This document shows, piece after piece, positions 1 to 5,236 of a DNA stretch of 5,783 bases (position 1 is its first letter; every line of letters starts with the position of its first letter). The stretch spans positions 1 through 5,783 of the forward strand of contig VFJU01000177.1 of assembly GCA_009885905.1 (NCBI GenBank), given 5' to 3'. The notes beneath the pieces were generated by a model. It did no database searches and had not been told where the DNA came from. It saw only the letters and a list, made by a program, of their open reading frames with translations. Both the position numbers and the translations under genes were made by a program. The stretch is from Verrucomicrobiota bacterium (GTDB lineage: Bacteria; Verrucomicrobiota; Verrucomicrobiia; Verrucomicrobiales; Akkermansiaceae).

Positions 1-81
1 ATGAAACCCATCATCCCGCTTGCCGAGGATGCGCAGTGAAAGGTTCAGCTTGGCTGGGGCTTGTAGAGTGAATGAATTCAT
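1..81 (-). CDS. ispE: 4-diphosphocytidyl-2-C-methyl-D-erythritol kinase, N-terminal 27 codons (runs off left edge)
   Basis: IspE phosphorylates CDP-methylerythritol with ATP in the cytoplasmic MEP pathway for isoprenoid precursors. Only the first 27 codons are in the window, read on the minus strand from an ATG at 81-79, and the frame stays open to base 1. The translation contains APAKLNLSLRILGKRDDGFH, the IspE opening motif: PAKLNL with the conserved lysine of GHMP kinases, followed by the GKRxDGxH turn. The start ATG overlaps the TGA of pgeF in an ATGA arrangement (bases 81-78), so translation of the two genes is probably coupled. No Shine-Dalgarno sequence is visible upstream, which also fits coupling. 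The rest of the gene, including the ATP-binding glycine-rich motif, lies outside the window. The identification rests on a short but very characteristic stretch. Confidence 0.88.
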   Translation of the reverse strand, partial: MNSFTLQAPAKLNLSLRILGKRDDGFH

Positions 82-758
82 GGGATAAAATCGCGAGTGA
101 TGAGTGCCATCATGCGGCCAGTCTTGCCAGCCTCTAAGCGGTAACTGTAAAAACGCCGCAAGTCGGCGGCGGTATCAAGCTCGCAATCGATGAAGTTTCC
201 GACTCCAGCGCGCTTGGCTTGCCGTCCGATCTCTCGAGCAAAGTCCACCTCGTAATGTGGGGGGCGGATGCAAGGTCCCAAAATTGAGAACACATCTTCA
301 GGGCGAGTGCCGAAATTTTTTGCCATGAGCTGGAGTGCTTTGTTGAAAATATTTCCCTCGGTGCCTTTTTTTCCCGAGTGTAGCAGTCCGATCGCTCCGG
401 ATTTGGGGTCGGCGAGCCAGATCGGCCCGCAATCTGCGACGTAAATTGCGAGAACCACCCCCGGTTCCGCGGTGATCAATCCGTCGACTCCAGGGATTAC
501 GGGTAATCCATCGGGGGAAAGGATTTGACGAGCTCCCGGAACGATGGCGATCTCCGTGCCGTGGACTTGTTCGGCTCGCCACCAAGGAGTCGTGGGTCCG
601 GCGAAGGCAGCGACGGCGGATTCGTGGTGGGGTCGCAGTTGAGTCATCGCTTCATCGCGGTCGCCGGTGATCGATAACTCCGGCACACGACCGATCCACT
701 CCGCGCGCACGCCGGGGATCTTTTGGAATAAATCGAGAAAAGGAAACGCCTCCGTCAC
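78..758 (-). CDS. pgeF: Laccase-domain purine nucleoside phosphorylase / peptidoglycan editing factor (PgeF/YfiH family)
   Basis: This 226-residue protein belongs to the multicopper-oxidase-like YfiH family. Characterised members cleave purine nucleosides phosphorolytically or deaminate adenosine, and E. coli PgeF prevents L-serine misincorporation in peptidoglycan precursors. The family's metal-binding site is visible: QVHG (H66), VADC (C110) and LLHSG (H127). Also present are ILGPCI (159-164), YEVD (169-172) and the C-terminal SYRLE...TGRM. The usual HAGWRG motif reads HSGKKG here. The N-terminus is shorter than the common type and has GRVPE where FTRxGGVS is usual; I take this as a lineage variant. 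The start is a GTG at 758-756, because an in-frame TAG lies immediately upstream. That GTG lies inside a hairpin (see the hairpin entry). The 3' end overlaps ispE by 4 bases. Family is certain; physiological substrate is not. Confidence 0.93.
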   Translation of the reverse strand: MTEAFPFLDLFQKIPGVRAEWIGRVPELSITGDRDEAMTQLRPHHESAVAAFAGPTTPWWRAEQVHGTEIAIVPGARQILSPDGLPVIPGVDGLITAEPGVVLAIYVADCGPIWLADPKSGAIGLLHSGKKGTEGNIFNKALQLMAKNFGTRPEDVFSILGPCIRPPHYEVDFAREIGRQAKRAGVGNFIDCELDTAADLRRFYSYRLEAGKTGRMMALITRDFIP

Positions 759-779
759 CTAGTAATGGTAACGGAGGCG
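737..779 (-). terminator. Strong stem-loop with T-rich tail between marR and pgeF, containing the pgeF start codon
   Basis: Bases 767-779 pair with 747-759 around a 7-base loop (760-766). Read as minus-strand RNA, the stem is 13 pairs without interruption: nine perfect outer pairs, a G-U wobble (770 with 756) and three further pairs. On the plus strand the same position is an A-C mismatch, so the structure favours the minus-strand transcript. It is followed on that strand by TTTCCTTTTC (746-737), an imperfect U-tract. It lies 45 bases past the marR stop, so a Rho-independent terminator for marR is the simplest reading. The pgeF GTG (758-756) sits in the 3' arm, so the element could also limit pgeF translation on read-through transcripts. 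Confidence 0.62.
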
Positions 780-824
780 CTTAGGATTCGCCAAGCTGGT
801 TATTTCAGAGGCAAAAACGATAGG

Positions 825-1280
825 TCACGCGATTGCACGACCACGGATGGCGCGCTTGGTGTGTTCCACGGTTTCGGCCTGATCTTCATCCATACCTGCA
901 AGGATACCCACCAGATCGTTCGCGATTTCCGTGCGCATCTTCGAAACAAGTTCGATTCCTTTAGCGGTGATGCGCACCATGATTTTACGGCGATCTTCTG
1001 CGGCGTGAATCCGCTCAACATATGACAATTTTTCCAACCGATCGACTAAGCCGGTGGCAGCGGCGGTCGAGTGGCCCATCTTTTTTGCAATATCAGACAT
1101 CGTTAGATAATCTTCGCTTGATAAGTAGGTTAGTAGGAAGAACTGCGGGAATGAGACATTCCCTTTGTTGAGTTCTGATGACAGGTTTAGGATGCAACTC
1201 CGCTGGGTAAACAGGACGAAGTCAGCAAGACGGTCCACGTCGGCTTTCACCGAAGCGCCCGGGGCATTCATTGTTTTCAT
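825..1280 (-). CDS. MarR-family winged-helix transcriptional regulator
   Basis: This 151-residue protein is a MarR-type regulator; such proteins bind palindromic DNA as dimers and often respond to small phenolic or oxidising ligands. The order is typical: an N-terminal dimerisation helix (about 14-40), then a winged helix (about 44-108) with LTMSDIAKKMGHSTAAATG, a recognition helix near 70-87 (STAAATGLVDRLEKL) and a wing at 88-104 containing the conserved D-R pair (AEDRR, D96/R97). A C-terminal helix (about 109-130) completes the dimer interface. Length is normal for the family. The ATG at 1280-1278 is used; a second ATG three codons later (1271) is equally possible, and neither has a Shine-Dalgarno sequence. 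The ligand and targets cannot be read from sequence. The nearest candidate target is its own AT-rich upstream region with palindromes at 1300-1315 and 1346-1365. A C28-x-x-I near the N-terminus does not by itself indicate redox sensing. Confidence 0.93.
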   Translation of the reverse strand: MKTMNAPGASVKADVDRLADFVLFTQRSCILNLSSELNKGNVSFPQFFLLTYLSSEDYLTMSDIAKKMGHSTAAATGLVDRLEKLSYVERIHAAEDRRKIMVRITAKGIELVSKMRTEIANDLVGILAGMDEDQAETVEHTKRAIRGRAIA

Positions 1281-1473
1281 TTTGGCTGGTTGTAGTGTTC
1301 ATGTTTCGGGACATGTAAGGGGGCACAGCCATTGCGAAAGAGAAGCTACCTTGTTTCCTAGATAGTAATCAACTCTAAAATTAAATATTTATGACTGTAC
1401 CTGGTTTTTCAGGCGGGACTTTTTTAAGATACTTGATAATAAAAGAGATTTAAAGCAAAGAATTTCACAAAAC
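1281..1473 (-). promoter_or_regulatory. AT-rich intergenic region upstream of marR, likely containing its promoter
   Basis: These 193 bases separate the lipoprotein gene's stop from the marR start. From about 1360 to 1473 the sequence is strongly AT-rich, unlike the neighbouring genes. I could not pick out a convincing -35/-10 pair. No clear terminator follows the lipoprotein gene, so read-through into marR is possible. The region holds two imperfect palindromes, at 1300-1315 and 1346-1365 (CTA...TAG ends, about 6 of 10 positions matching between half-sites). No protein-coding ORF of credible length is present. Confidence 0.45.
1300..1315. promoter_or_regulatory. Candidate MarR operator: 16-base imperfect palindrome
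   Basis: The sequence CATGTTTCGGGACATG has perfect 5-base arms (CATGT / ACATG), and 6 of 8 positions match between half-sites. It ends 20 bases upstream of the marR ATG. MarR proteins commonly repress their own genes through palindromes of this size near the promoter, so autoregulation is a reasonable inference. No second copy was noticed elsewhere in the window, so the assignment rests on position and symmetry alone. Confidence 0.35.
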
Positions 1474-1890
1474 TTAATTATTTTTTTGAACATTTTCCCG
1501 AGTGAGTTCTCCCTGGGGTGGCTCGGTCTCGGAGGAAATGGGTGGTGGAGTGGGCTTGGCGAGGTGTTGCGAATAGACTGCGTCGCTCACTTCAACGGTG
1601 CCGGACTGGAGGTCGGCGGCGGCGAATTCACCGAGCGCCTCGCCGGTGGTTCGCAGATTGGCGGTGCGGTCGTTAGGGCCGCGTGTGGTTAGAATTTGCC
1701 CTGGTTCGAGGGTCCATTTGCCGTAACTCTGGATCAAGACGAAGCGGCGGTCGGCGGGGATCGACGCAATGCGCCCGATGAGCTTGGGATCTTCTAACTT
1801 AGGTTTTTCAGTGGGTTTTTTCTCGGACTTGACCGGAGCACAGCACGGAAGGAAGAGGCAGGAAATCATCAGGGATTGAATGAATTTCAT
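1474..1890 (-). CDS. Small predicted lipoprotein with a compact beta-rich domain, function unknown
   Basis: This 138-residue protein has no family I recognise. It begins with a short export signal (about 1-17, MKFIQSLMISCLFLPCC), with two cysteines at 16-17. The lipobox is atypical: proline and cysteine occupy positions usually filled by small residues, so lipidation at C16 or C17 is likely but not certain. A charged linker rich in Lys, Pro and Glu follows (20-36). The core (about 37-106) alternates short hydrophobic strands: LIGRIASI, RFVLIQS, a turn at EPGQILTTRG, then NLRTTGEALGEFAAADLQSGTVEVSDAV. This resembles small beta-barrel domains with a G-x-V...FVLI...L..G..L..R pattern. The tail (110-138) is proline- and glutamate-rich and probably disordered. 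The gene follows birA after 42 AT-rich bases and may be the last gene of that unit. The ATG at 1890 gives a proper signal peptide, which supports the start. Coding status is good; function is unassigned. Confidence 0.75.
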   Translation of the reverse strand: MKFIQSLMISCLFLPCCAPVKSEKKPTEKPKLEDPKLIGRIASIPADRRFVLIQSYGKWTLEPGQILTTRGPNDRTANLRTTGEALGEFAAADLQSGTVEVSDAVYSQHLAKPTPPPISSETEPPQGELTRENVQKNN

Positions 1891-1932
1891 GATGCGGAAT
1901 TAATTTTTGACATATTAATAATACGCTAGATT

Positions 1933-2691
1933 TTACGAAAGCAACAGTCTCACTTCGTCGGCTTGGATCAACCGCTCGAGGCCTTTTTCGCTGCGAAATA
2001 ATAGTTCTCCGCTGTCGGCGATGCCTTCGACCGTGCCTTTGCGCGCTTCTCCCGCCGTGATCAGGCTCACATGCTGACCCGTGAGAACGCAGCGCTGCCG
2101 GACGGTGGAAATCAACTCGGGAAAATAGGGGCCAATCTGTCTGCTGCGAATCGAAAATCGGTGGATTACAGCCGCCATGACCTCGGCTCGTGAAAAAGCC
2201 TGGCCAGTTTCCATCTGCAAGGAGGTTGCGATTTTTTCCACCTCGGGTGGAAACTCGGTGGTGTTGACGTTCAAGCCGATGCCGACCACTGCGAAATCCG
2301 CCCCGGCCTCCACCAAAATTCCTGCGACTTTTCGCGCACCGATCCAGACGTCGTTAGGCCATTTGATGCCGACTTGAGGTCCGAAGCTCTCGATGGCTTC
2401 GGCCACTGCAAGTCCCGTGGCCAGAGCGAGTCGTGGCCAGAGAGTTTTCGCTTCAGTGGGGCGGAGCAGGATTGAAAACGCGAGCGACTCACCGGTTGGT
2501 GCGAACCACGCGGCTCCACGGCGACCGCGACCTGCGGTTTGTCTCTCGGCCAGCACGATCCGCCCGTGGGGAGCCCCATCTTGAGCGAGTGAGTGGACTT
2601 CGTCGTTGGTGGATTCGACCGATTCCCGGATCATCAAGTGAAATGGATCCGGAAAATCTGCGGCGGCAGCGGTAAACTCTTCTCGGCTCAT
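1933..2691 (-). CDS. birA: Biotin--[acetyl-CoA-carboxylase] ligase, monofunctional (no repressor domain)
   Basis: BirA activates biotin with ATP to biotinyl-AMP and transfers it to the biotin carrier lysine, mainly of acetyl-CoA carboxylase, in the cytoplasm. All catalytic signatures are present: ESTNDEV (26-32), the biotinyl-AMP loop ERQTAGRGRRG (49-59) with W62, KWPNDVW (110-116), KVAGILVE (121-128) including the key lysine, and VVGIGLNVN (135-143). A C-terminal SH3-like domain follows (about 203-250). At 252 residues it lacks the N-terminal winged helix of E. coli-type BirA, so it is a group I ligase and should not itself repress biotin genes. The ATG at 2691 lies 6 bases past the nadC stop, indicating one transcript and probable coupling. 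About 24 residues precede the catalytic domain, so a slightly later start cannot be excluded, although no better candidate is seen. Confidence 0.96.
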   Translation of the reverse strand: MSREEFTAAAADFPDPFHLMIRESVESTNDEVHSLAQDGAPHGRIVLAERQTAGRGRRGAAWFAPTGESLAFSILLRPTEAKTLWPRLALATGLAVAEAIESFGPQVGIKWPNDVWIGARKVAGILVEAGADFAVVGIGLNVNTTEFPPEVEKIATSLQMETGQAFSRAEVMAAVIHRFSIRSRQIGPYFPELISTVRQRCVLTGQHVSLITAGEARKGTVEGIADSGELLFRSEKGLERLIQADEVRLLLS

Positions 2692-2697
2692 CGATTG

Positions 2698-3546
2698 TTA
2701 GATGGATTGGAAATCTAAACCGATGTCGAGTGCGGGCGCCGAGTGGGTGAGTGCGCCTACGGAAATGAAATCCACACCCGTTGCTGCAATTTCAGCGAGT
2801 AATTCTAACGTGATTCCACCGCTAGCTTCCAGCATGGGCTTGGTCCGTAAGCCACGCAAAGCCACCGCCTCGCTGAGCTGCACCAAAGTCATATTATCTA
2901 ATAGGATATAGTCCACGCCATCGAGAGCGAGAAATTCACGGACTTGCTCGATGCTGTCGGCCTCAATCTCCACCTCGACGTTGGGTTGATTAATCTTTAA
3001 CTTTTTGATGCCTGCTTGGATCGCGGCGATGCCACCTTCTGCGACGAGGTGGTTGTCCTTCACCATCGCTCGGTCATAAAGACCCTGTCGGTGATTGGTG
3101 CCACCGCCATCACGCACCGCTTTTTTTTCTAACATGCGGTATCCCGGTGTCGTTTTCCGAGTGTCTAGGATACGGGTGTGAGTTCCTAGAACTTGCTTGC
3201 AGTAGTATGCAGTGAGGGTGGCGATACCGCTGAGGTGTTGGAGAAAATTGAGAGCGGTACGTTCAGCGGTTAGAATAGACCGCGCGGAGCCTTGAATGCG
3301 AATTAATTGGCTACCAGCAACGACGTGGGTGCCGTCGGAGGTCAGAATTTGCACGAGCAATTCCGGATCGACCTTGCGAAAAACCTGTGCGGCGATTTCT
3401 CCACCGGAGACGACGCCGTCTTTTCGTGCCACCACCCATGCGCTGGCTTGTCGGTCTTCTGGTATGAAATAGCGCGTCGTCACATCGCCCCCACCGATAT
3501 CTTCGGCTATTGCTAGTTCAATCAGCAGGTCAGTGGGATGATTCAT
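2698..3546 (-). CDS. nadC: Nicotinate-nucleotide pyrophosphorylase (quinolinate phosphoribosyltransferase, carboxylating)
   Basis: NadC converts quinolinate and PRPP to nicotinate mononucleotide, CO2 and pyrophosphate, the step where de novo synthesis enters the common NAD pathway. At 282 residues the length is normal. The N-terminal domain has AEDIGGGDVTT (14-24), DGVVSGG (43-49) and ERTALNFLQHLSGIAT (95-110). The barrel has DTRKTTPG (128-135), GGGTNHRQGL (147-156), MVKDNH (161-166), VEVE (190-193), LLDNM (215-219), EASGGI (240-245) and a closing phosphate-binding ISVGALTHS (261-269). The expected quinolinate and PRPP ligands R130, K131, H152, R153, K163 and D217 are all there, so the enzyme should be active. 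The ATG at 3546 places EDIG at the usual distance from the N-terminus. It lies 41 bases after yjbQ and 6 bases before birA. No nadA or nadB is in the window. Confidence 0.97.
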   Translation of the reverse strand: MNHPTDLLIELAIAEDIGGGDVTTRYFIPEDRQASAWVVARKDGVVSGGEIAAQVFRKVDPELLVQILTSDGTHVVAGSQLIRIQGSARSILTAERTALNFLQHLSGIATLTAYYCKQVLGTHTRILDTRKTTPGYRMLEKKAVRDGGGTNHRQGLYDRAMVKDNHLVAEGGIAAIQAGIKKLKINQPNVEVEIEADSIEQVREFLALDGVDYILLDNMTLVQLSEAVALRGLRTKPMLEASGGITLELLAEIAATGVDFISVGALTHSAPALDIGLDFQSI

Positions 3547-3587
3547 CGTGATGGCTTGATTATGAGCGGTGCTTTGGGAAATTCAAC

Positions 3588-4010
3588 TCATTCACCGATG
3601 ACGCTGACGGCGATTTGGCGGAGGTGAGTAAGTCTCCGGTGTTCGAAGAGAAAAATGCCCTGCCACGTGCCCAAGGTCATTCTTCCATGAATGATGGGGA
3701 TGACCTCGCTCGTCCGGGTCAGTGCCATCCGAATGTGACTTGGCATGTCATCTGGCCCTTCCTGCGTGTGGATAAACCACGGCGTGTTTTCAGGCACAAG
3801 CTTGTCAAAAAAAATTTCCAAGTCACGTCGCGCGCTGGGATCTGCATTTTCCATGATGACAAGACTCGCACTTGTGTGCTGCACGAATACGGTGACCGTT
3901 CCACATCTAACACCAGATCGGGAAATGATGGCAGCCACCTCGCGAGTGATTTCGGTGGTACCCTTGCCGTGAGTTTGTAGTGAAAATGTTTCGGTGTAGA
4001 CGATCATCAT
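3588..4010 (-). CDS. yjbQ: YjbQ / UPF0047 family protein (secondary thiamine-phosphate synthase-like)
   Basis: This 140-residue protein covers the whole UPF0047 family, usually annotated as a secondary thiamine-phosphate synthase because E. coli YjbQ has weak activity of that kind; its true role is unsettled. The conserved pieces are VQHTSAS (43-49), MENADPSARRDL (53-64), H81, the signature EGPDDMPSHI (84-93) and LGTWQGIFLFEHRR (113-126). Conserved histidines H45, H81, H92 and H124 fit the proposed metal and ligand pocket of this trimeric fold. It is of the GPDDMPSH subtype rather than the EGNSDAH subtype. The start is one of two adjacent ATGs (4010 or 4007). It stands 41 bases upstream of nadC in the same direction, linking it to cofactor genes. 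The family call is firm; the reaction is not. Confidence 0.94.
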   Translation of the reverse strand: MMIVYTETFSLQTHGKGTTEITREVAAIISRSGVRCGTVTVFVQHTSASLVIMENADPSARRDLEIFFDKLVPENTPWFIHTQEGPDDMPSHIRMALTRTSEVIPIIHGRMTLGTWQGIFLFEHRRLTHLRQIAVSVIGE

Positions 4011-4017
4011 GAATTTT

Positions 4018-4029
4018 TGATTAGAATCA
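4018..4029. promoter_or_regulatory. 12-base near-perfect palindrome just upstream of yjbQ
   Basis: TGATTAGAATCA has perfect 5-base arms around a 2-base centre and lies 7 bases upstream of the yjbQ ATG, in the 53-base spacer after the transporter gene. The position would suit an operator or a short mRNA structure at the ribosome-binding region. Short AT-rich palindromes arise by chance, and I found no second copy, so support is weak. Confidence 0.2.
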
Positions 4030-4063
4030 TTTCATTTTGCATGAGCAAATTCGTTTGGGTTGT

Positions 4064-5089
4064 TCAGGGAATCAAAGGATGCAACCCGATCCATTGATTG
4101 CCCCACGTGATGATCCAAGGCAAGGTCAGCAAACTCAACACAGTGGTCGCGAGCACGACCTGAACCGCCACCCCCGGGCGGCCACCATAGATCCTCGCTA
4201 ACATGATCGATGTCATTCCCGCTGGCATCGCCGCTTGCACCACTAAGACCTGTCGTATTCCCACCGGCAGAGGTAAATATTTCGCGGCGCATAATATTGC
4301 GATCGGAGCGAGTACGAGACGCGTCACCGCGCCGCCTACGATGATTTTCCAGCAGGGTCTTTCTGCGCCCACCATGTCCACCATCGAGCACCCAGTGAGA
4401 AGAATCGCTAGGGGAAAAGCGCCCACACCGGTCAGCGACATCGCCACCCGCGCGGGTCCCGTCACCAGCTGGTCCACGTTCAGCGCCACCAGCAGCAATC
4501 CAACGACCACCGCTATCATCGGACCATTGAGCAAAGCTCGCCAAAAAAACTTACGACCACCACTCAGGAGCATCACACCGACCGACCAAATGGCGATTTC
4601 CACGCCTACATTATGAACAAAAAGTAAGCCTAATGCGCTGGATCCCCAGATGATTTCGACCACGGGGACCGCAGTGTAGCCATAATTTTGGCATCCGGCA
4701 CTCAGCGCGAAAGTCCGCATTCCCGTTCCATTTTCAAGCCCTATGAGTCTCGCTACCCCATATCCAAGTAGTATTCCCACCAAGATCATTCCACCGCCCA
4801 GACCGATCGCCCACAGCACTCCGGAACCACTGTGCAGCCCAGAACTTCCGAGGATTTTATCCAAAATGAAGCAGGGAAACATCACCGAAAAAACCACCCG
4901 CATGATCCCAGCGTCGTGTTCCTTCCGAATCAGACCCGTCCTTCGCAAGACCGCCCCCGCGACCAGCAACAAGTAAACCGGTAGCACCAGTTTTACAATC
5001 TCGAGCGGAGAAATCACCGTCGCAGACTTCAGCGCATCGTCAGACTGTGCAAGTCCATAATCGGCGCGCACTTCGGACATGGAGGTCAT
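4064..5089 (-). CDS. AEC-family (auxin efflux carrier-like) membrane transporter
   Basis: This 341-residue inner-membrane protein has about ten hydrophobic segments (roughly 28-49, 61-80, 91-116, 123-147, 150-175, 186-205, 213-236, 247-270, 277-299 and 306-329). Family hallmarks are LPVYLLLVAGAVLRRTGLI (36-54) in helix 1, SAGCQNYGYTAVPVV (130-144), corresponding to the NxGxxGxP loop, and near the end QAAMPAGMTSIMLARIYGG (285-303) followed by VVLATTVLSLLTLPW (311-325). AEC proteins export or exchange organic acids, amino acids or auxin-like compounds; the substrate cannot be predicted. A polar N-terminal stretch of about 25 residues precedes helix 1, longer than usual, so a later start is possible: ATG at 5080 or GTG at codon 25. 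It is divergent from the aminotransferase gene and lies 53 bases upstream of yjbQ, which it could be co-transcribed with. Confidence 0.92.
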   Translation of the reverse strand: MTSMSEVRADYGLAQSDDALKSATVISPLEIVKLVLPVYLLLVAGAVLRRTGLIRKEHDAGIMRVVFSVMFPCFILDKILGSSGLHSGSGVLWAIGLGGGMILVGILLGYGVARLIGLENGTGMRTFALSAGCQNYGYTAVPVVEIIWGSSALGLLFVHNVGVEIAIWSVGVMLLSGGRKFFWRALLNGPMIAVVVGLLLVALNVDQLVTGPARVAMSLTGVGAFPLAILLTGCSMVDMVGAERPCWKIIVGGAVTRLVLAPIAILCAAKYLPLPVGIRQVLVVQAAMPAGMTSIMLARIYGGRPGVAVQVVLATTVLSLLTLPWIITWGNQWIGLHPLIP

Positions 5090-5236
5090 GAAATTTGCTA
5101 TTTGTTAGGAAATGCTCACCATTTCGCTTGCCACCTCAGAGGGGATGATTCACAACACCCACCCGCCCGTGCTGGGGCTGTGCAAACTCAGTTGCTCCGC
5201 CCAGTTTGGGGGATCAATCATCAATCGCACGCTCTT
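5090..5236. promoter_or_regulatory. Divergent intergenic region between the transporter and aminotransferase genes
   Basis: These 147 bases must hold the promoters of two divergent genes, the transporter gene leftwards and the aminotransferase gene rightwards. I could not find a hexamer pair good enough to call on either strand. What is visible is a tandem heptamer ATCAATC x2 (5213-5226), ending 10 bases before the aminotransferase ATG, and a weak 6-base inverted repeat CAAACT / AGTTTG (5183-5188 / 5203-5208). No riboswitch or leader peptide is recognisable, and no Shine-Dalgarno sequence precedes either start. Confidence 0.5.

Noticed and set aside
298..585. 95-codon minus-strand open frame inside pgeF
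   Set aside because: It overlaps pgeF entirely in another frame, is Arg/His-rich with no recognisable motif, and pgeF has clear family motifs throughout.
765..1025. 86-codon plus-strand open frame
   Set aside because: It lies opposite the C-terminal half of the MarR gene and the hairpin, and has no motif or initiation signal; it is a shadow of the real gene.
1400..1427. Short hairpin CCTG/CAGG followed by TTTTTT on the plus strand
   Set aside because: The stem is only 4-5 pairs, the T-run is separated from it by several bases, and no plus-strand gene ends there.
1391..1453. 20-codon plus-strand ORF in the marR upstream spacer
   Set aside because: It is short, has no initiation signal or recognisable sequence, and lies in an AT-rich regulatory region.
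1918..1944. Possible minus-strand promoter for the lipoprotein gene (TTGCTT ... TATTAT)
   Set aside because: The spacer is only 15 bases and the -35 is weak, while the AT-rich spacer makes chance -10 matches likely; not strong enough to annotate.
4036..4049. Hairpin TTTGC-ATGA-GCAAA between the transporter gene and yjbQ
   Set aside because: The 5-pair AT-rich stem has no following T-tract on the minus strand, so it is not a credible terminator.
4032..4544. 170-codon minus-strand open frame overlapping the transporter gene
   Set aside because: Its composition is Gly/Asp/Arg-rich and low in complexity, and the transporter frame has the AEC motifs and helices over the same bases.
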